A stretch of DNA of 20,844 bases from NCBI GenBank assembly GCA_024364805.1, contig CM044519.1, forward strand, positions 51,343,095 to 51,363,938, given 5' to 3'. Below are positions 1 to 10,844 of the stretch, piece by piece. The translations under genes and the position numbers were made by a program. The notes under the pieces were generated by a model. That model did not search any database, was not told where the DNA came from, and worked only from the letters and a program-made list of their open reading frames with translations. The stretch is from Euprymna scolopes (Eukaryota; Mollusca; Cephalopoda; Sepiida; Sepiolidae). Numbering within the stretch: position 1 is the first letter of the stretch; each line of letters begins with the position of its first letter.

Positions 1-970
1 TACAAGATCATTTGAGTTTTATAATTATATAGATTGAAAATAATTTTGTTGTGTAAATATATAAATTAAATGAATATATTCGAAATAAGTGAAAAAAGAA
101 AATAGGAATTTTTAAAAAGTTTTTCTTTTGGGAATGAGCATTCGTTTTTTTATTTTTATTTATTTGTAAAAGAATGCTTCAAAACAACACTGAAATGAAC
201 ACATTGTATCCGTTCAGTTATTGTTTAATTATTAATGTAATTTAACTATACACAAAAATAATGCGTTAAAAAAAAATCTAAATAATAAAGTTGATTTTTC
301 CCTGCTGCACATTCAGCACATTTAATAACTAAAACTTTAATCTGCTAATTTGTTTCACCAAATTATGTGTTCATTTTGTTGTCTTTCAAACTTTTTTTAT
401 TTTCTCTAGCTTAACTGTTTCTCCCAAAAGGTTTTTACTTAATATTTACTTCTACTGACAACAGTAACATTGGTACCTAATTGTTCATGGCATTGTTATG
501 CTGTGAACATCATTTGTGTTTACCTTCTTTTTTCTTTTTAAACATTACTGATTTTCTGTTATCTGCTGTATCTATATATTTATATTGTTTTGCTTTCTCG
601 TCTTAGTTTTAATGAAAGCAAAGTGGTGACTATTCTATTTCACCAACAATGCAAATAGAATATTTTCAGTGATTAAATTAGGAAATAACACTGTCACCAT
701 ATATCTTAGTTGGAATTCTTGAATAAACAAAAATACAAATCTGTGCTTATTCTACATGACCAACAAAAATATAGAATTACTCCTGGCGGGTGGGGAGGAT
801 GAAACACTTAATTTTAGAATTTACAGTCGGGTGAATAGTTTTGCATATATCTTTAATGTAATGTGTTGCTGTTTTTTGTTTTTTTTTTCTTATGAAATAT
901 TCCAGAGAACAAATACTAGCTGGAAGATCTGACTATATAAATACTAGTAGGAAGATTTAATGTTCCTATT
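1..970. other. AT-rich non-coding sequence, no gene seen
   Basis: I see no convincing coding sequence on either strand. The composition is very AT-rich with short T runs. The only local structure is a two-copy tandem repeat of 28 bp near 911-966, built on the words AAATACTAG and GGAAGAT. It could be intron or intergenic DNA. Confidence 0.6.
911..966. repeat. 28-bp tandem duplication
   Basis: The block beginning AAATACTAGCTGGAAGAT at 911 recurs as AAATACTAGTAGGAAGAT at 939, a period of 28 bp with few differences. It lies just upstream of the SINE-like repeat at 971. No function is apparent. Confidence 0.55.
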
Positions 971-1180
971 TACTTGCCTTCCCGCGAGGGTAGAGTTAGA
1001 GTTTTTAATGTGGGGAAAATCCAGCTCCTCAGAAAAAGGCGCTCTGGATAGGAACAAAAATAAAACTTGTCTGTTATGAAGGATTTCTTCTCCACTGACC
1101 GAGAACGGAAAAGATGAAGTGTAGCATCAGAACAGATACTACACTGTGATCTTGGCTCGAAGGCCAAGAAAGACAAATCA
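971..1180 (+). repeat. SINE-like dispersed repeat, copy A
   Basis: This roughly 210-bp block is related to 15843-16055 along nearly its whole length, by eye about 75-80% identical allowing small gaps. Shared landmarks in order are TACTTGCCT, GGCAGAGTTAG-like, TTAATGTGGGG, CTGGATAGGAAC, ATGAAGGATTTCTTCTCC and ACTACACTGTGAT. Near its end is a perfect hairpin at 1151-1168 (CTTGGC, 6-nt loop, GCCAAG). I see no RNA polymerase III A or B box, no terminal inverted repeat and no poly(A) tail, so calling it a SINE rests only on size and dispersal. It could be part of a longer non-autonomous element. Open frames across it are chance. Confidence 0.6.
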
Positions 1181-1236
1181 ATGTTGCTCAGGATTACATA
1201 TATTTTCCCGAGCAATGCCGGCACATAAATTCTGAT

Positions 1237-1274
1237 TGTGTGTCTGTGTGTATATATATATATATGTGTGTGTT
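1237..1274. repeat. (TG)n/(TA)n microsatellite
   Basis: This is a mixed dinucleotide tract of TG, then TA, then TG again, just after SINE-like copy A. Such tracts are common in AT-rich animal genomes. Confidence 0.85.
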
Positions 1275-1371
1275 GGATGAATTAATTGTAAATCCCAAAA
1301 ATTTGAACATTTTGCGATATTGGCACTGGAAAAATTTTAGCCTAATTTCCTATTCCAAAAATGATTGTTTA

Positions 1372-1397
1372 TTTTTTTTTTTTTTTTTTTTTTTTTT
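1372..1397. repeat. poly(T) tract
   Basis: This is an uninterrupted run of about 26 T. It might be the tail of an old minus-strand retroposon, but the sequence to its right shows no recognisable element. Confidence 0.8.
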
Positions 1398-3270
1398 GAT
1401 TTTCCATTGCTGGTACTAATGTTAAATATTTGTTTAGTTTTAACTACCAGTAAATCTGAAATCTAAAGACTTTAACAGATTTAGATAAAAATGACAGCAG
1501 AAAAAATGGCATGGTAAAAGTAGCGTAAATAAATAAAAGAAAATGAACAGTTTTTGCTAAAAACCTACCTGCTTATGTATATATTGAGACAAAAATTAAA
1601 ATATCTACTAATGTAAATGTAGTCTGGATATATTTTTAATTTTGCAACATTATATGAACACGTTTTTACAGTAATCCGAAAAACAAAAAAAAAAAACAAC
1701 TATAACTGAACATTAAGAAATTTAAAAAGAATCTAAATCTGCAACATTGAAAACATAATCAGGAATTGTATTGTAAACTGGAAAAATATTTGAATCGTTT
1801 CATTATTTATATATTTCAATTCAAAGGCTATTAAACACCACACTAAAAAGCATGTAAAAAATGATTAATTTTGATTAAATGTGTTTTAAATTTTATTCTT
1901 TTGAATGGTTTTCACGTTGGAGTAATTATAAATCCATTAAGGGTTTTGCTTCACTAATTTCTGAAACTTCAATGCACCATTAATAACAACTGTATTCAAA
2001 ATATTAGTCTTATTTTGTATTTCATATAAGTAAACGTTATTTTAAAAAATCTATTTCATATGTGATGGGTATTTTAATATGAAATCTAATTTATCAGATT
2101 TTTCTCTTGTACACATAAACAGCTATGATTGTAGGAGATATTTTAGGTCACCATTTATGCATTGGGTACTTTTTTTTATATAGAAATCCCCGAATAAGTC
2201 CATTTTATAAAATTAATAAGTTTTTGAAAATAAAACTCATCTCTTCATTCAGTATTTTTTTAAATATTTTTATGATAACATGCTGAATTATGTTTGTATA
2301 TACATTATCATCTTCCTCACCCATTTGAAAAATGTAATTGACTGATCCTTTAGGATGAACTATGCAATTTTGAATTATCTGAGTTTGCTAAAGTAAAAAA
2401 AAAAAAATGAATTGATCCAAAAGTAGAGTTATCCTGTTGATTTAAAAAAAAAAAAAAAAAAAAATACGTAATTTTAATACACATTTAATTATTAAAATTA
2501 AAAGAATTAATTAAATTATTAAAATTAAAAGAAAAAATAACATTTTATTTAAAAACAATTTAGCTTTATAGAAGAAAGACAATCTTTACTTAATGTTATT
2601 AAACTTTATAAATATCTATTATTTCAAAAACATCAATAGTAAGTTAATTATACACATAGGGAATAAAATAATCGTGGAAATTCCACAGGTCTCTGCTAAT
2701 GAAAGAATCTTTTCTAAAATCATGTTTTTGGAGATAAAGAAACATGACTGTTGCTATTACGCACACACATTCTTATACCAATATCTTTCATATTTCTCAT
2801 GTTTAATAATTGCATTTCATAATACTAAATGATTTTTATAGCTTGTGAATTTAACTTTCTGAAATTTTCTTTTTTTTTTTTTTCTCTATTTTAACTTTAT
2901 TTCAGCATTTTCAAATGCCTCACTTCAACCTTTGAACTTTTTCAATTGTGTTAGTTGTAAAATGTTTAATTTTTTGTTTCAGCTCACCTCTTTTACATAA
3001 ACAGGTTACATAAATCATTCTTGTCAGATAATTCCTATTTCAGTCACCCAAATTATTTAGAATGAAATAATATTTTTAATAGAACTATCATTGTAATGAG
3101 AAATGCAGAAATGAAAACTTGCCAGGAAAAAAAGTATTTGCTGCCTTCATAAACTCAAGTTCATAATTTTTTAGTTAAAGAACAGGGGATGGTTTTAAGT
3201 GTATGGCAAATGTTTTACCATCTCCAGTTTATGTGTAAGGAGTATAAAAGATGAGAACTCGTATATGTAC
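1398..3270. other. AT-rich non-coding sequence, no gene seen
   Basis: There is nothing recognisable on either strand. Poly(A) runs lie near 2394-2407 and 2443-2463. Short AATTAAAA-rich tandem words occur around 2490-2530. The longest open frames are low-complexity and rich in F, I, L, Y and N, as expected by chance in such DNA. Confidence 0.55.
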
Positions 3271-3790
3271 ATAAAGTATATTTGGATGGTGAGGCTATTA
3301 AGGTTGTTCAAAAGTTTTCTTCGTCATACCATTGGAGCACAAGAAGATGATGTTAGTGGGGTTGTATGAGAAGTGTGTTCAGGGAACTATTGCCATTATG
3401 AATCAGCAGAGTATTATCACTGTTGACCAAGAGTAGAGTTTATCAGGCATGTGTACGGTGTGTGAAGATGTACAGAAGTGAAACCTGGCCAATCACGTTT
3501 GAGGACATGTGTTGCATGGTGAGATATGGATGTGTAAATGTTGATTAATCACCTCTGAAAGACTAAATCTGGATAGTAGAAAGAAATGTGTACAAAACAT
3601 AAGGTTTGTTATATTGAAAGAATGACTGGAAATGCTTGGGTTAATACATATAGGGGGTAGCAGGGTTAGTTGGTAGGAAAAGACCAAGGAAAACTAGGGA
3701 GGAACTAGGGTAAGGATGGAGTTGAGAGAAAATGATAAGGATGGACTTGAGAGATAGAGGAATAAACACCGGGTCAGAGATCGGTTAGCT
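3271..3790 (+). pseudogene. Decayed LINE: C-terminal part of a non-LTR retrotransposon polyprotein
   Basis: The forward strand carries fragments in several frames that match, in the right order, the region downstream of the RT core in RTE-like and related LINE proteins. First comes L-D-G-E-A-I-K-V-V-Q near 3282, then G-A-Q-E-D-D-V-S-G-V near 3333-3365. Next is RVYQACVRCVKMYRSETW at 3435-3488, which fits the usual 'VYxACVRSVMLYGSETW' block. Later come I-E-R-M-T-G-N-A-W-V near 3613 and GRKRPRKTREE at 3672-3704, the basic 'GRPRKTWEE' block. Stops and frameshifts lie between the blocks, so it is dead and old. It differs from the other LINEs in this window. The family assignment (RTE-like) is inference from the motif pattern. 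No A-rich tail is preserved. Confidence 0.65.
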
Positions 3791-4019
3791 TGGTAGTCAA
3801 TTTTTAAATTTTGACACCTTATGTAAAATGGATGTTTAACAGAATATAATTTTAGTTGCAAGTTTTTCAACCTCCCAAAATAGTAAAACATTTTCTTTTT
3901 CCTAATGACTATTTTTATTTATTGGCTGAGTTTTCATATCAGCATTTCAAGTGTAATATAAAACTTTGACTTAGTTTTTTATGTTATTTTTATTAAAACA
4001 TAAAAAGAAGTATTGGAAG
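3791..4019. other. AT-rich non-coding sequence between two repeats
   Basis: No coding sequence or recognisable repeat is seen between the LINE relic and R2 copy 1. Confidence 0.5.
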
Positions 4020-4330
4020 TAATACCAGTAATGCCCATTGACCATAAAAACGCCCTGGATATTTGAAGATTTCAAGATAGGTCTACTAAAATAGTCATAT
4101 TTTAAAAATACCGAAACATTTTAAGTCCTCAAAATACAACCATTTTTTTTTATTTTTTTTTAAATGAATATCCTTTCCCATGCTTTAATAAATAACATAT
4201 ATTTGAAGAGATTTTTTGGAAAATAATAAAATTGTTAACACTATGAAACAGCCATTTTGTGTCATTTGCTTTTTACCACTTAGACCAATCTCCTATGAGA
4301 AATTTAATAGTGAAATTTGGACAAAAATCA
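4020..4330 (+). repeat. Dispersed repeat R2, copy 1 (uninterrupted)
   Basis: This stretch aligns with 12011-12141 followed by 12983-13167. Matching landmarks are AAGTCCTCAAAATAC versus TAGTCCTCAAAATAC, then AAATGAATA at the interruption point, then TTAATAAATAA, GTTAACA..ATGAAACAGC versus GTTAACATCATAAAACAGC, and GTGAAATTTGG versus ATGAAATTTGG. I see no coding capacity and no terminal inverted repeats, so the class is unknown. Its main use is as an empty site for the Helitron-like insertion in copy 2. Identity is modest, roughly 65-75% by eye, so the family is old. Confidence 0.6.
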
Positions 4331-4613
4331 GAAAAAACAAATCTTATTGCCCGAGTAACTGATTCATAGTTTTTGTAGTCTTAAAATAAAACATGGCTGG
4401 TTTTGATCATTTTTTTTTTTTTTTTTCCAAATAATTTTTCATACTCTGATTAATAAGTAAATTTTTTTTTATTTTTATGCACTAAGATGATAATTCTGTG
4501 TTGATTTCTCTTTTGGTACCAGCCATTTTTATTTAGGCGCTTGTAAACAATTGTAACCCGTTTTCAACAAAAGTAAACAATGTAATTAGTAGTGCTCATA
4601 ATTATAATCTTGA

Positions 4614-4631
4614 GCAGCAGCAGCAGCAGCC
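4614..4631. repeat. (GCA)n trinucleotide microsatellite
   Basis: About six GCA units lie just beyond the 3' end of the minus-strand LINE fragment, where they read as (TGC)n. Some CR1/L2-group LINEs end in a short microsatellite rather than poly(A), so this may be the tail of that element. That link is inference. Confidence 0.75.
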
Positions 4632-4639
4632 ACTTTTTG

Positions 4640-5440
4640 CCTTTTACTTTGAAGCAATGAGTTTTTATTAAATTTTCACCCCAAACAAGGCACAGTGCCA
4701 CTTTTAAATAGGGGGCTACTATTGGGGACATAAGTTGCAGGGATATTATGAAGGTAGATGAGCAGCAAGATGTCTGTTCACATTACACTTGAACTTCTGC
4801 ATGTCAGTACAGTTGGGAAAACAGAATTCTCGAAGGGAGTTCCAAAGTCTAGCAGTTCTGGGGTAGAAACTATTGGAGTAAAAGGCTTTCTTACACCTAC
4901 TGTGTAGGGGTGGGATTTAGCTGCTTATCGGGTTTATCGGTGGTATTTACATCGAGGGAGTACAAGTGCTTGTAGTTCCTCAGGGCATTCATCATTAAAA
5001 TAGTTGTAGAACAGGCAGAGGAATGCAACATTTCATCAATGGGACAAAGGTTGAAACTTAGATGATAGTTCAAGACCTATCAAGTTGGTGACTCTCTTTT
5101 GAACCCTGTTCAGGAGCGAGAGATTAGTAGCAGATGCACCAGCCCAAATGTGACAACAGTACTCCATACATGGGCGAATGGTGGCCTTTATAGAGGTACA
5201 GGATACTTTCAGGCATAAGTAGCTTTCTAGCATGGTAGAGAGAGCCCACCTTCACAGCAGCCTTTGAAATGCTCTCAATGTGTCTGTTACTACTCGTATT
5301 CTCTGTGAACGTTAGGCCAAGGAGTTTAAAAGAAGTACTTTCAGGTAATGTGCTTTTGGCTATTGCTATTGGTGCTAGAGAAGGTTTCTTGTAATTATTA
5401 AAGGAAATCTTAGTCTTGGCAGCATCGAATGTGACCATAT
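4640..5440 (-). pseudogene. CR1/Jockey-like LINE 3' fragment (post-RT region and 3' UTR), 5' truncated
   Basis: On the minus strand, 5438-5124 reads as a region downstream of the RT palm, including S-F-K-L-L-G-L-T-F-T, I-E-S-I-S-K-A-A-V-K-V-G-S-L-Y and I-L-Y-L-Y-K. A second frame continues with A-T-I-R-P-C-M-E-Y-C-C-H-I-W-A-G-A, then L-L-N-R-V-Q-K-R-V-T-N-L-I-G and F-Q-P-L-S-H. These align residue by residue with the LINE copies at 13877-15766 and 19248-19863 (G-L-T-F-T-A-D, Y-K-N-Q-V-R-P-T-M-E-Y-C-C-H-I, L-Q-P-L-Y-H), at about half identical residues, so this is a divergent relative or sister family. It is truncated at 5440, where R1 sequence begins. At least one frameshift separates the two frames and further stops follow. 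It keeps the V-Q-K-R-V-T-N block that the other two copies lack. Confidence 0.75.
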
Positions 5441-5722
5441 TTAAAAAAAGAAACTTTTTTTTTTTTTTGTAAAATTTTCTTTAAGAAATAGTAGTTTTCA
5501 AATATACTTTCAAACTTGTAATAAATGATTTTATAGCTGCCAATTAAGAAAAAGAAATAAGATTCTACCCTTTTTAGACGGTTATATGTGAATACTCTAA
5601 AAAATCTTAGAGGAAAAGAAAAATGATCAAAATAATTTAGAGTGGGGATCATTTTTGCATATAAATTTAATATATAATGATCCCTCATTTTCCAGCCCTT
5701 CTTGCCTTTTAGAGCAGTTAGT
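5441..5722 (-). repeat. R1 repeat unit, inverted copy
   Basis: Read on the minus strand from 5722, this stretch gives AACTGCTCTAAAA, then TATATTAAATTTATATG, then CCCCACTCTAAATTATTTTGATCATTTTTC and TTTAGAGTATTCACATATAA. This is the same landmark order as the forward R1 units at 6004 and 16675 (CTGYYCTAAAA, ACATTAAATTTATGTG, CCCCACTCTAAATTCTAAGATTG, GGATGTTTACACATAA). It lies head to head with the forward R1 copy that starts near 5785, forming an imperfect foldback. On its left it abuts the truncated 5' end of a LINE. Confidence 0.6.
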
Positions 5723-5784
5723 ACACGAAATTCTTTTGATATATTTTCAATTTGAAAAGTTAGTGTGTGTTTATATATATATAT

Positions 5785-6932
5785 ACTATCACTAACTCTA
5801 GGTTTGAGTCACAAGTCCACCTCCTAAAAGTGCCTCCCTTGAATCTGTTGTATCATTAACCTTAAATCTAAGTGATAAGACCAACCCTGAAATTCTCCTT
5901 TTACGCTTCCACTAACCCCAAGTTCGAATGGCAAGCTGCCAATTGTACAAACCATCTTAAAACCGTATGTAATTGTCTAAAAAAAAAAAAAAATAAATAA
6001 ATAAACTGCTCTAAAATGCTAGAATGTCCTGGAAATTGTGGATTATTTTACATTAAATGTATATGTGAAACTAATCCCCCATTTTAAAAATCATTGTTTT
6101 TGCTTTTTATTATTTTTTTCATTTTGCCTAATTTTTAGGGTGTTTACAAGTATTACCCCTAGCCTACCACTAACCTGTAGTTTGAGTGGTGACCCTCATC
6201 TTCCTGCAAAACCCCTTTTAAAACCACACAGAAAACAACAAAAAAACAGGATTTATTTCTCATAGAGATTTAAAAAAATTGTTAATTGCCCTAAAATCTA
6301 ATATTTTACATTTTAATTTTATATTAAAATTATATATATTTATTTTTTAATTTCTGCCAAGATTTTCAGTGTGTTCATATGTAATTACTTAAAAATGGGA
6401 AAAAGTCATATTTTGTAAAGGCAGTGTTAATCTACAATAATAACAAAGAAATCTTGCAATATATTTGTTTTTAACAGATTAGATTTTAGTTTCTTGGACA
6501 TGAAATGTGTTACAATTCAACTTTGAGTTCTCTCATTTAAAAATTTTTTTTTTTATTGTATATCAACATTTATATGCATTTACAGCAGATTACTTGGAAA
6601 CCATTAATTTTTGGAAAATTTCAATACCATATTCTGGTTCCTTGCACAAAAGTACATTTATATTGCAAATTTCATTGTCTTCATCTTGTGTTTTAACAAA
6701 GATATAGCATTTTTACTGAAAAAGTAGTGTAAAAAATGTGACAAAACGCATATGGTCTTAAAGAGGGGAAAATATCCAAACATAGGCACAAAAATAGTCA
6801 TAACTTCCTTAATTTTAATCAGATTTAAATTTTTTTAAAAAGATTCTTTCTTAGATCATCAATTTCTTCCTAAGTATGCCATTGAGATATTTTAAGCAGT
6901 TTTAATTTTTCATGTATATTGCTAGTAATACT
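5785..6932 (+). repeat. Composite dispersed repeat R1, copy 1
   Basis: This block of about 1.15 kb aligns with 16466-17797 from end to end. It has three layers. The first (5791-6000) contains roughly 60-bp sub-repeats built on a word like TAACCCTAGGTTTGAGTGGCAAG, beginning near 5791, 5853 and 5911. The second is a unit of about 280 bp that starts CTGCTCTAAAATGCTAGAATG at 6006 and recurs as TTGCCCTAAAATCTA at 6286. The third is a non-tandem tail (about 6400-6932) that is strongly conserved between the copies, for example AACAAAGATATAGCATTTTT and AATGTGACAAAA. Open frames across it show no protein-like features, and I see no terminal inverted repeats. The family is unrecognised. Confidence 0.7.
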
Positions 6933-7250
6933 GAAATTTAATTTCACTCTAAATGATTTACATGAGAGAGGATTCAACCTTTCTTATTCAACCATTTTTC
7001 ACATTCAACCTCCTTATTTACTCAGATTTGTTTGCCATTCAATCTCTATTTATCTAACTTGCTCTCGTGCCCCACCAATGAAAAAACATTTTAATCTACT
7101 CTAAACCATCATGCATATTGTAGCAGTTTTTTTCTTTATCTTAACTAACCTTAATTGTTCTAATGCATTTTTTTTTCTCAAACTGGAAAATAATCTTTAA
7201 CCTTTTTATCAAATTAAAAAAAAATCTTGTTTTTTACTTTGAAATTGCAT

Positions 7251-7251
<1 letters not shown>
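6933..7251. other. AT-rich non-coding sequence
   Basis: The sequence diverges from R1 copy 2 at about 6932. Nothing recognisable follows until the long T run. Confidence 0.5.

Positions 7252-7290
<39 letters not shown>
7252..7290. repeat. poly(T) tract of about 39
   Basis: This is an uninterrupted T run and the longest homopolymer in the window. It could be the reverse-strand tail of a retroposon whose body has decayed, but the sequence beyond it gives no match to any element described here. Confidence 0.85.
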
Positions 7291-7293
<3 letters not shown>

Positions 7294-10200
7294 CTAATAA
7301 AGTTTTCTAATCTTATTTATCTAAAAGAATTGTTGCAGTTCTTGTTACTCCAGATTGATTCTCACTCATGAATAAAGTGCATTTGCTTTGGTAGATTTAA
7401 GGTATCAACCCATAGTTGTCATTATTCCCATGTCCACTCCGGTCTTGAATAGTGGCAATACCTGCGAGTCTAATATATTTGTTAAATAGAAATTATCACT
7501 TCTAGGCTATTTTCCAAATTTATACACACAAAGCATTTCTATACAAAATATTTTTCTTTTAATATTTGACAACAGTAAGCATACAAACTTTTATCAAACT
7601 AAATTTGGCATTGGATAACGCAAAAAAGGGTTCATCTGCTGGAAAACTAAACTATTAAGATTGACACTCTTGATGCACCTGAACTATTAAAGAATTTTCA
7701 ATTTTAAATGTGATCACTTTTTAAAATTTTTAGTTGATTGATTCTCTACAAGAAAACTATTAAGGAAAGAAGAAAAATTTATTACAATTGATTTAAAATT
7801 AACTGATCCTCCTCCTTCCTTGAACTGAATAATTTAATTGATTCGTTGATGATTATTTTATAAGATTGTCTTTATTTCATCAGAATATAACAGCTAAAAT
7901 GAGAATAGTAATTTAAATCCAATTTATCAATCTTTATCTCCAAAATTCTGAAACTGAGTTAACCATGTTTGGAATTGCATCAATAAATTTTGGATTACAA
8001 ATGCTAAGATTAATCTATATGATAAATTTCATGAATTTCTTGATCACAAAAAGTGAATTTATTTTTAAATTATCAAGACAAAAGAAAATATAACACCTAC
8101 AAAGTATTTCAATATTTTGAAAAACTGAATTCGTTATCAGTTGTAAGCTTTCATATTTAAAATCCTTTCTTATTACATTTAAACAAAGCATAAACTTTCA
8201 ATTCTCTATAGAATTGCCTGTTTGCAATATAGTTTTATAAAATATTTAGTAATTTTAAGTTAAATACCTTAATATCAAATTCAAGAGGCGTTTGCAAAAT
8301 AACATACCATCTAAAAAGAAGGAACAGAATTCTGTATTCCGTCAATAGAAACTTCTGTGCTTAGGATAAAAAAATATTTTACAACAAAATAAAAACATTA
8401 CCAGACGACAGCACGTAGGTATAATTAATTTTAAATTATTGCTTTTTATTCACGTGGGCAATTTTGAGTTACTCTCTGCATGTAACTTTTATATAAAATT
8501 ATTTATGCATTGTTTTTTTTTTCTTTTTGTTAAGGATTACAATAATTATGAAATCATTATAAGGAAAATCCTTTCAATTATCATTTATTTCTATAAAGAT
8601 GTAAATTTATATGAATTACAAAGCATAGCTTTTGATTGGCCTTATTCTGATGTTAGCTTTTTGGTTTCCCCATTCCTTAATTTTTTCTAGAATCAGGTAA
8701 TTAAAGGAGGGACATTTCCTGTTAACTTGGAACCTACCAGAGTCCATATGGAGTGAAATGGTTTCCATATTATAATTTGAAGACAATTGTGTGGAACTTG
8801 CATTTTCCTTTTTACTATGTAACATTTAAATTTTTTTTACATAATATGGAATATTTACTGTAATGAACAATAAAATAAGACTAAATTTAAAAAAATTCTA
8901 ATTAGAAGAAAAATTGCAAAATGAGATCCATTATAATGCATTTCTCTTTCTTAGTTGGATGAACTTGAATCTTTTTAAAAAAAAATTTTTTTTTTTTACT
9001 TGTATAGACTTTTTGTCAAAAAAAATATTCTGATTTTGCATAGTGAAGTTTAAATTAAAAAAAAAAGTAATTTTATTTTATGTATATACCATTCTTAACT
9101 ATTTGGCTAAAAATAAAAAGACGAACTGTTAGGAAGGCTGAATTTGCCTGTAGAACTCCTCTCTCTAATTCTATGTATATATCTTTTTTATTAGCATTGT
9201 AAAATGTGTAAATTTTGTGTAGTAGTGAATATGATAAATATATTATTGCCAAAACGTGAAAATAACAAGATAAAAATAATTTATATATAATTCCCATCTC
9301 CAAAATTCTGAAGTCTTTCATTTCAAATCTCTTGTACATTTTTTGTAATGTATAGATCTCCTTCAATACCAGTTCTTTCTTTTAATGTTTGTGTAATGTA
9401 AACATAAGGTTGATAATTCAAAATTTCCATCGGTGAAAATTTCAAACTAATTTATTTATTACAATTGGCACCTAATTATTTTGCCTACTCATTTTTCTAC
9501 AAATGGAATATCTATTCTCCATATTTTAATGGTCCACTTTGTCTTGTACAACTATTTCAATTATAGGTGGCCCACTTTGTGACTCTTTTCATTAACTAAG
9601 AAAATCATTAACTGTTGAAATTAAACTTCTCTGATTCATTTTCCAGTGATCATGAGATTTATGGAGGATAAAATTTTTTAATTCCGTTCTAATTCTTTAC
9701 CTCCTTTATTTTGGTATTTTTATCCTTAGACCTCTACATTGTCAATGGAAAAATTAACATTGTATCATACAACTTAACATCTTGGAAATATGTGGAAAAA
9801 AGCCAATCCAATTAAAACCTGCAACACTTAAATCAAACTGAGCTACAAATGCTGGTTATGTTTGTACAACTATTTTGATTTCTTTATTCTCCATATTTCT
9901 CATGAATGTTCTGTTTAAAAAGTACCTTTTTTTTTTCCCTCTCTCCCAGTGGAAACTCCTTTCATCTTGTAATTGAGAATTGAAGCAACTTTGTCGTGTT
10001 GGATGTGTCTAATCACACACAGTGGTCAGTTACCTTTTGAAGGTCATACATCTTTACTTTTCTTTCATCAACACAGGAGGCAAATATGAATTCTGTCTTC
10101 TCAACCAACTTCAGATTTTTGCTAATGCATGAAACAAACTTTTTATTAACATCTTATCACCTCTCCTTACATCTAATAACATTTATCGTCAGAATTCCAG

Positions 10201-10314
10201 TTTACTTGCATGCATATTAGAGATAAACTGTCAGGCCATCTCACAAGTTTTGTCCAGATTTTAATCCTCTGAAATATAATAGTAAGCACAAGTGTTTAAT
10301 TAAACTGAATGAAG

Positions 10315-10315
<1 letters not shown>
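7291..10315. other. Long AT-rich stretch with no gene or recognised element
   Basis: I read both strands and found only short low-complexity frames. A 17-bp word, ATCTCCAAAATTCTGAA, occurs near 7938 and again near 9297, and related GG(T/C)CCACTTTGT words occur near 9531 and 9568. These are too short to define repeats. Composition around 9940-10140 is slightly less AT-rich but no frame stays open. It is probably old intergenic or intronic sequence. Confidence 0.5.

Positions 10316-10346
<31 letters not shown>
10316..10346. repeat. (TG)n microsatellite
   Basis: About 15 uninterrupted TG units. No associated element is seen. Confidence 0.9.
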
Positions 10347-10350
<4 letters not shown>

Positions 10351-10844
10351 AAATTTGGACACATTTAACTTCAACATATTTTAAAAACTTGTCAGCTTAA
10401 ATGCTATTCAAGTCCAACTGATCTAATTTTATGTATTAAAGATTAAGTAAGATAAAAATTTAGATATAAATGAATATTTAGTTTTATTAGACATTCCCGC
10501 TTACTATAAAATTTGAGCAAATTCAAAATCCGGACAAACTTATAGATTGACCTAATATTACACTTACCAATCATGATGTAAAGAGTGGTTTAAATAAATC
10601 TTTGTATATTTGAAAACAATTTTTAAATGCCTTTCACTTGTGTGTAGGAATAACATTTCTATTTTTTATTTTTTTGTTCAATTCACTTCTCAACAGTTTT
10701 TCTTATGCCATTCTAATGTATTTTACCTAATTTTGGGTTTCTGAATCAAACGTCCCACTTTTGAGTTCTAAAAACTTGCATTTTTTGCTGAATATAAAAG
10801 TTCTGGTCATAATTAGAAAATAAAAATAAAAAAGCAGAAAGTAA
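10347..10844. other. AT-rich non-coding sequence
   Basis: No coding sequence or repeat is recognised here on either strand. Confidence 0.5.

Noticed and set aside
970-1224. 84-codon minus-strand open frame
   Set aside because: It coincides with SINE-like copy A. The related copy B has indels that break this frame, so it is not conserved as protein.
3493-3891. Two minus-strand open frames of about 65 codons
   Set aside because: They are antisense to, or just beyond, the decayed LINE relic whose recognisable protein blocks are on the plus strand.
5905-5945. A tRNA B-box-like word (AAGTTCGAATGGC)
   Set aside because: It is part of the roughly 60-bp R1 sub-repeat and its neighbours diverge from the B box. 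No A box or cloverleaf is present.
7252-7290. Poly(T) as the tail of a minus-strand retroposon
   Set aside because: No recognisable element body lies to its right and no target duplication could be found, so it is kept only as a homopolymer.
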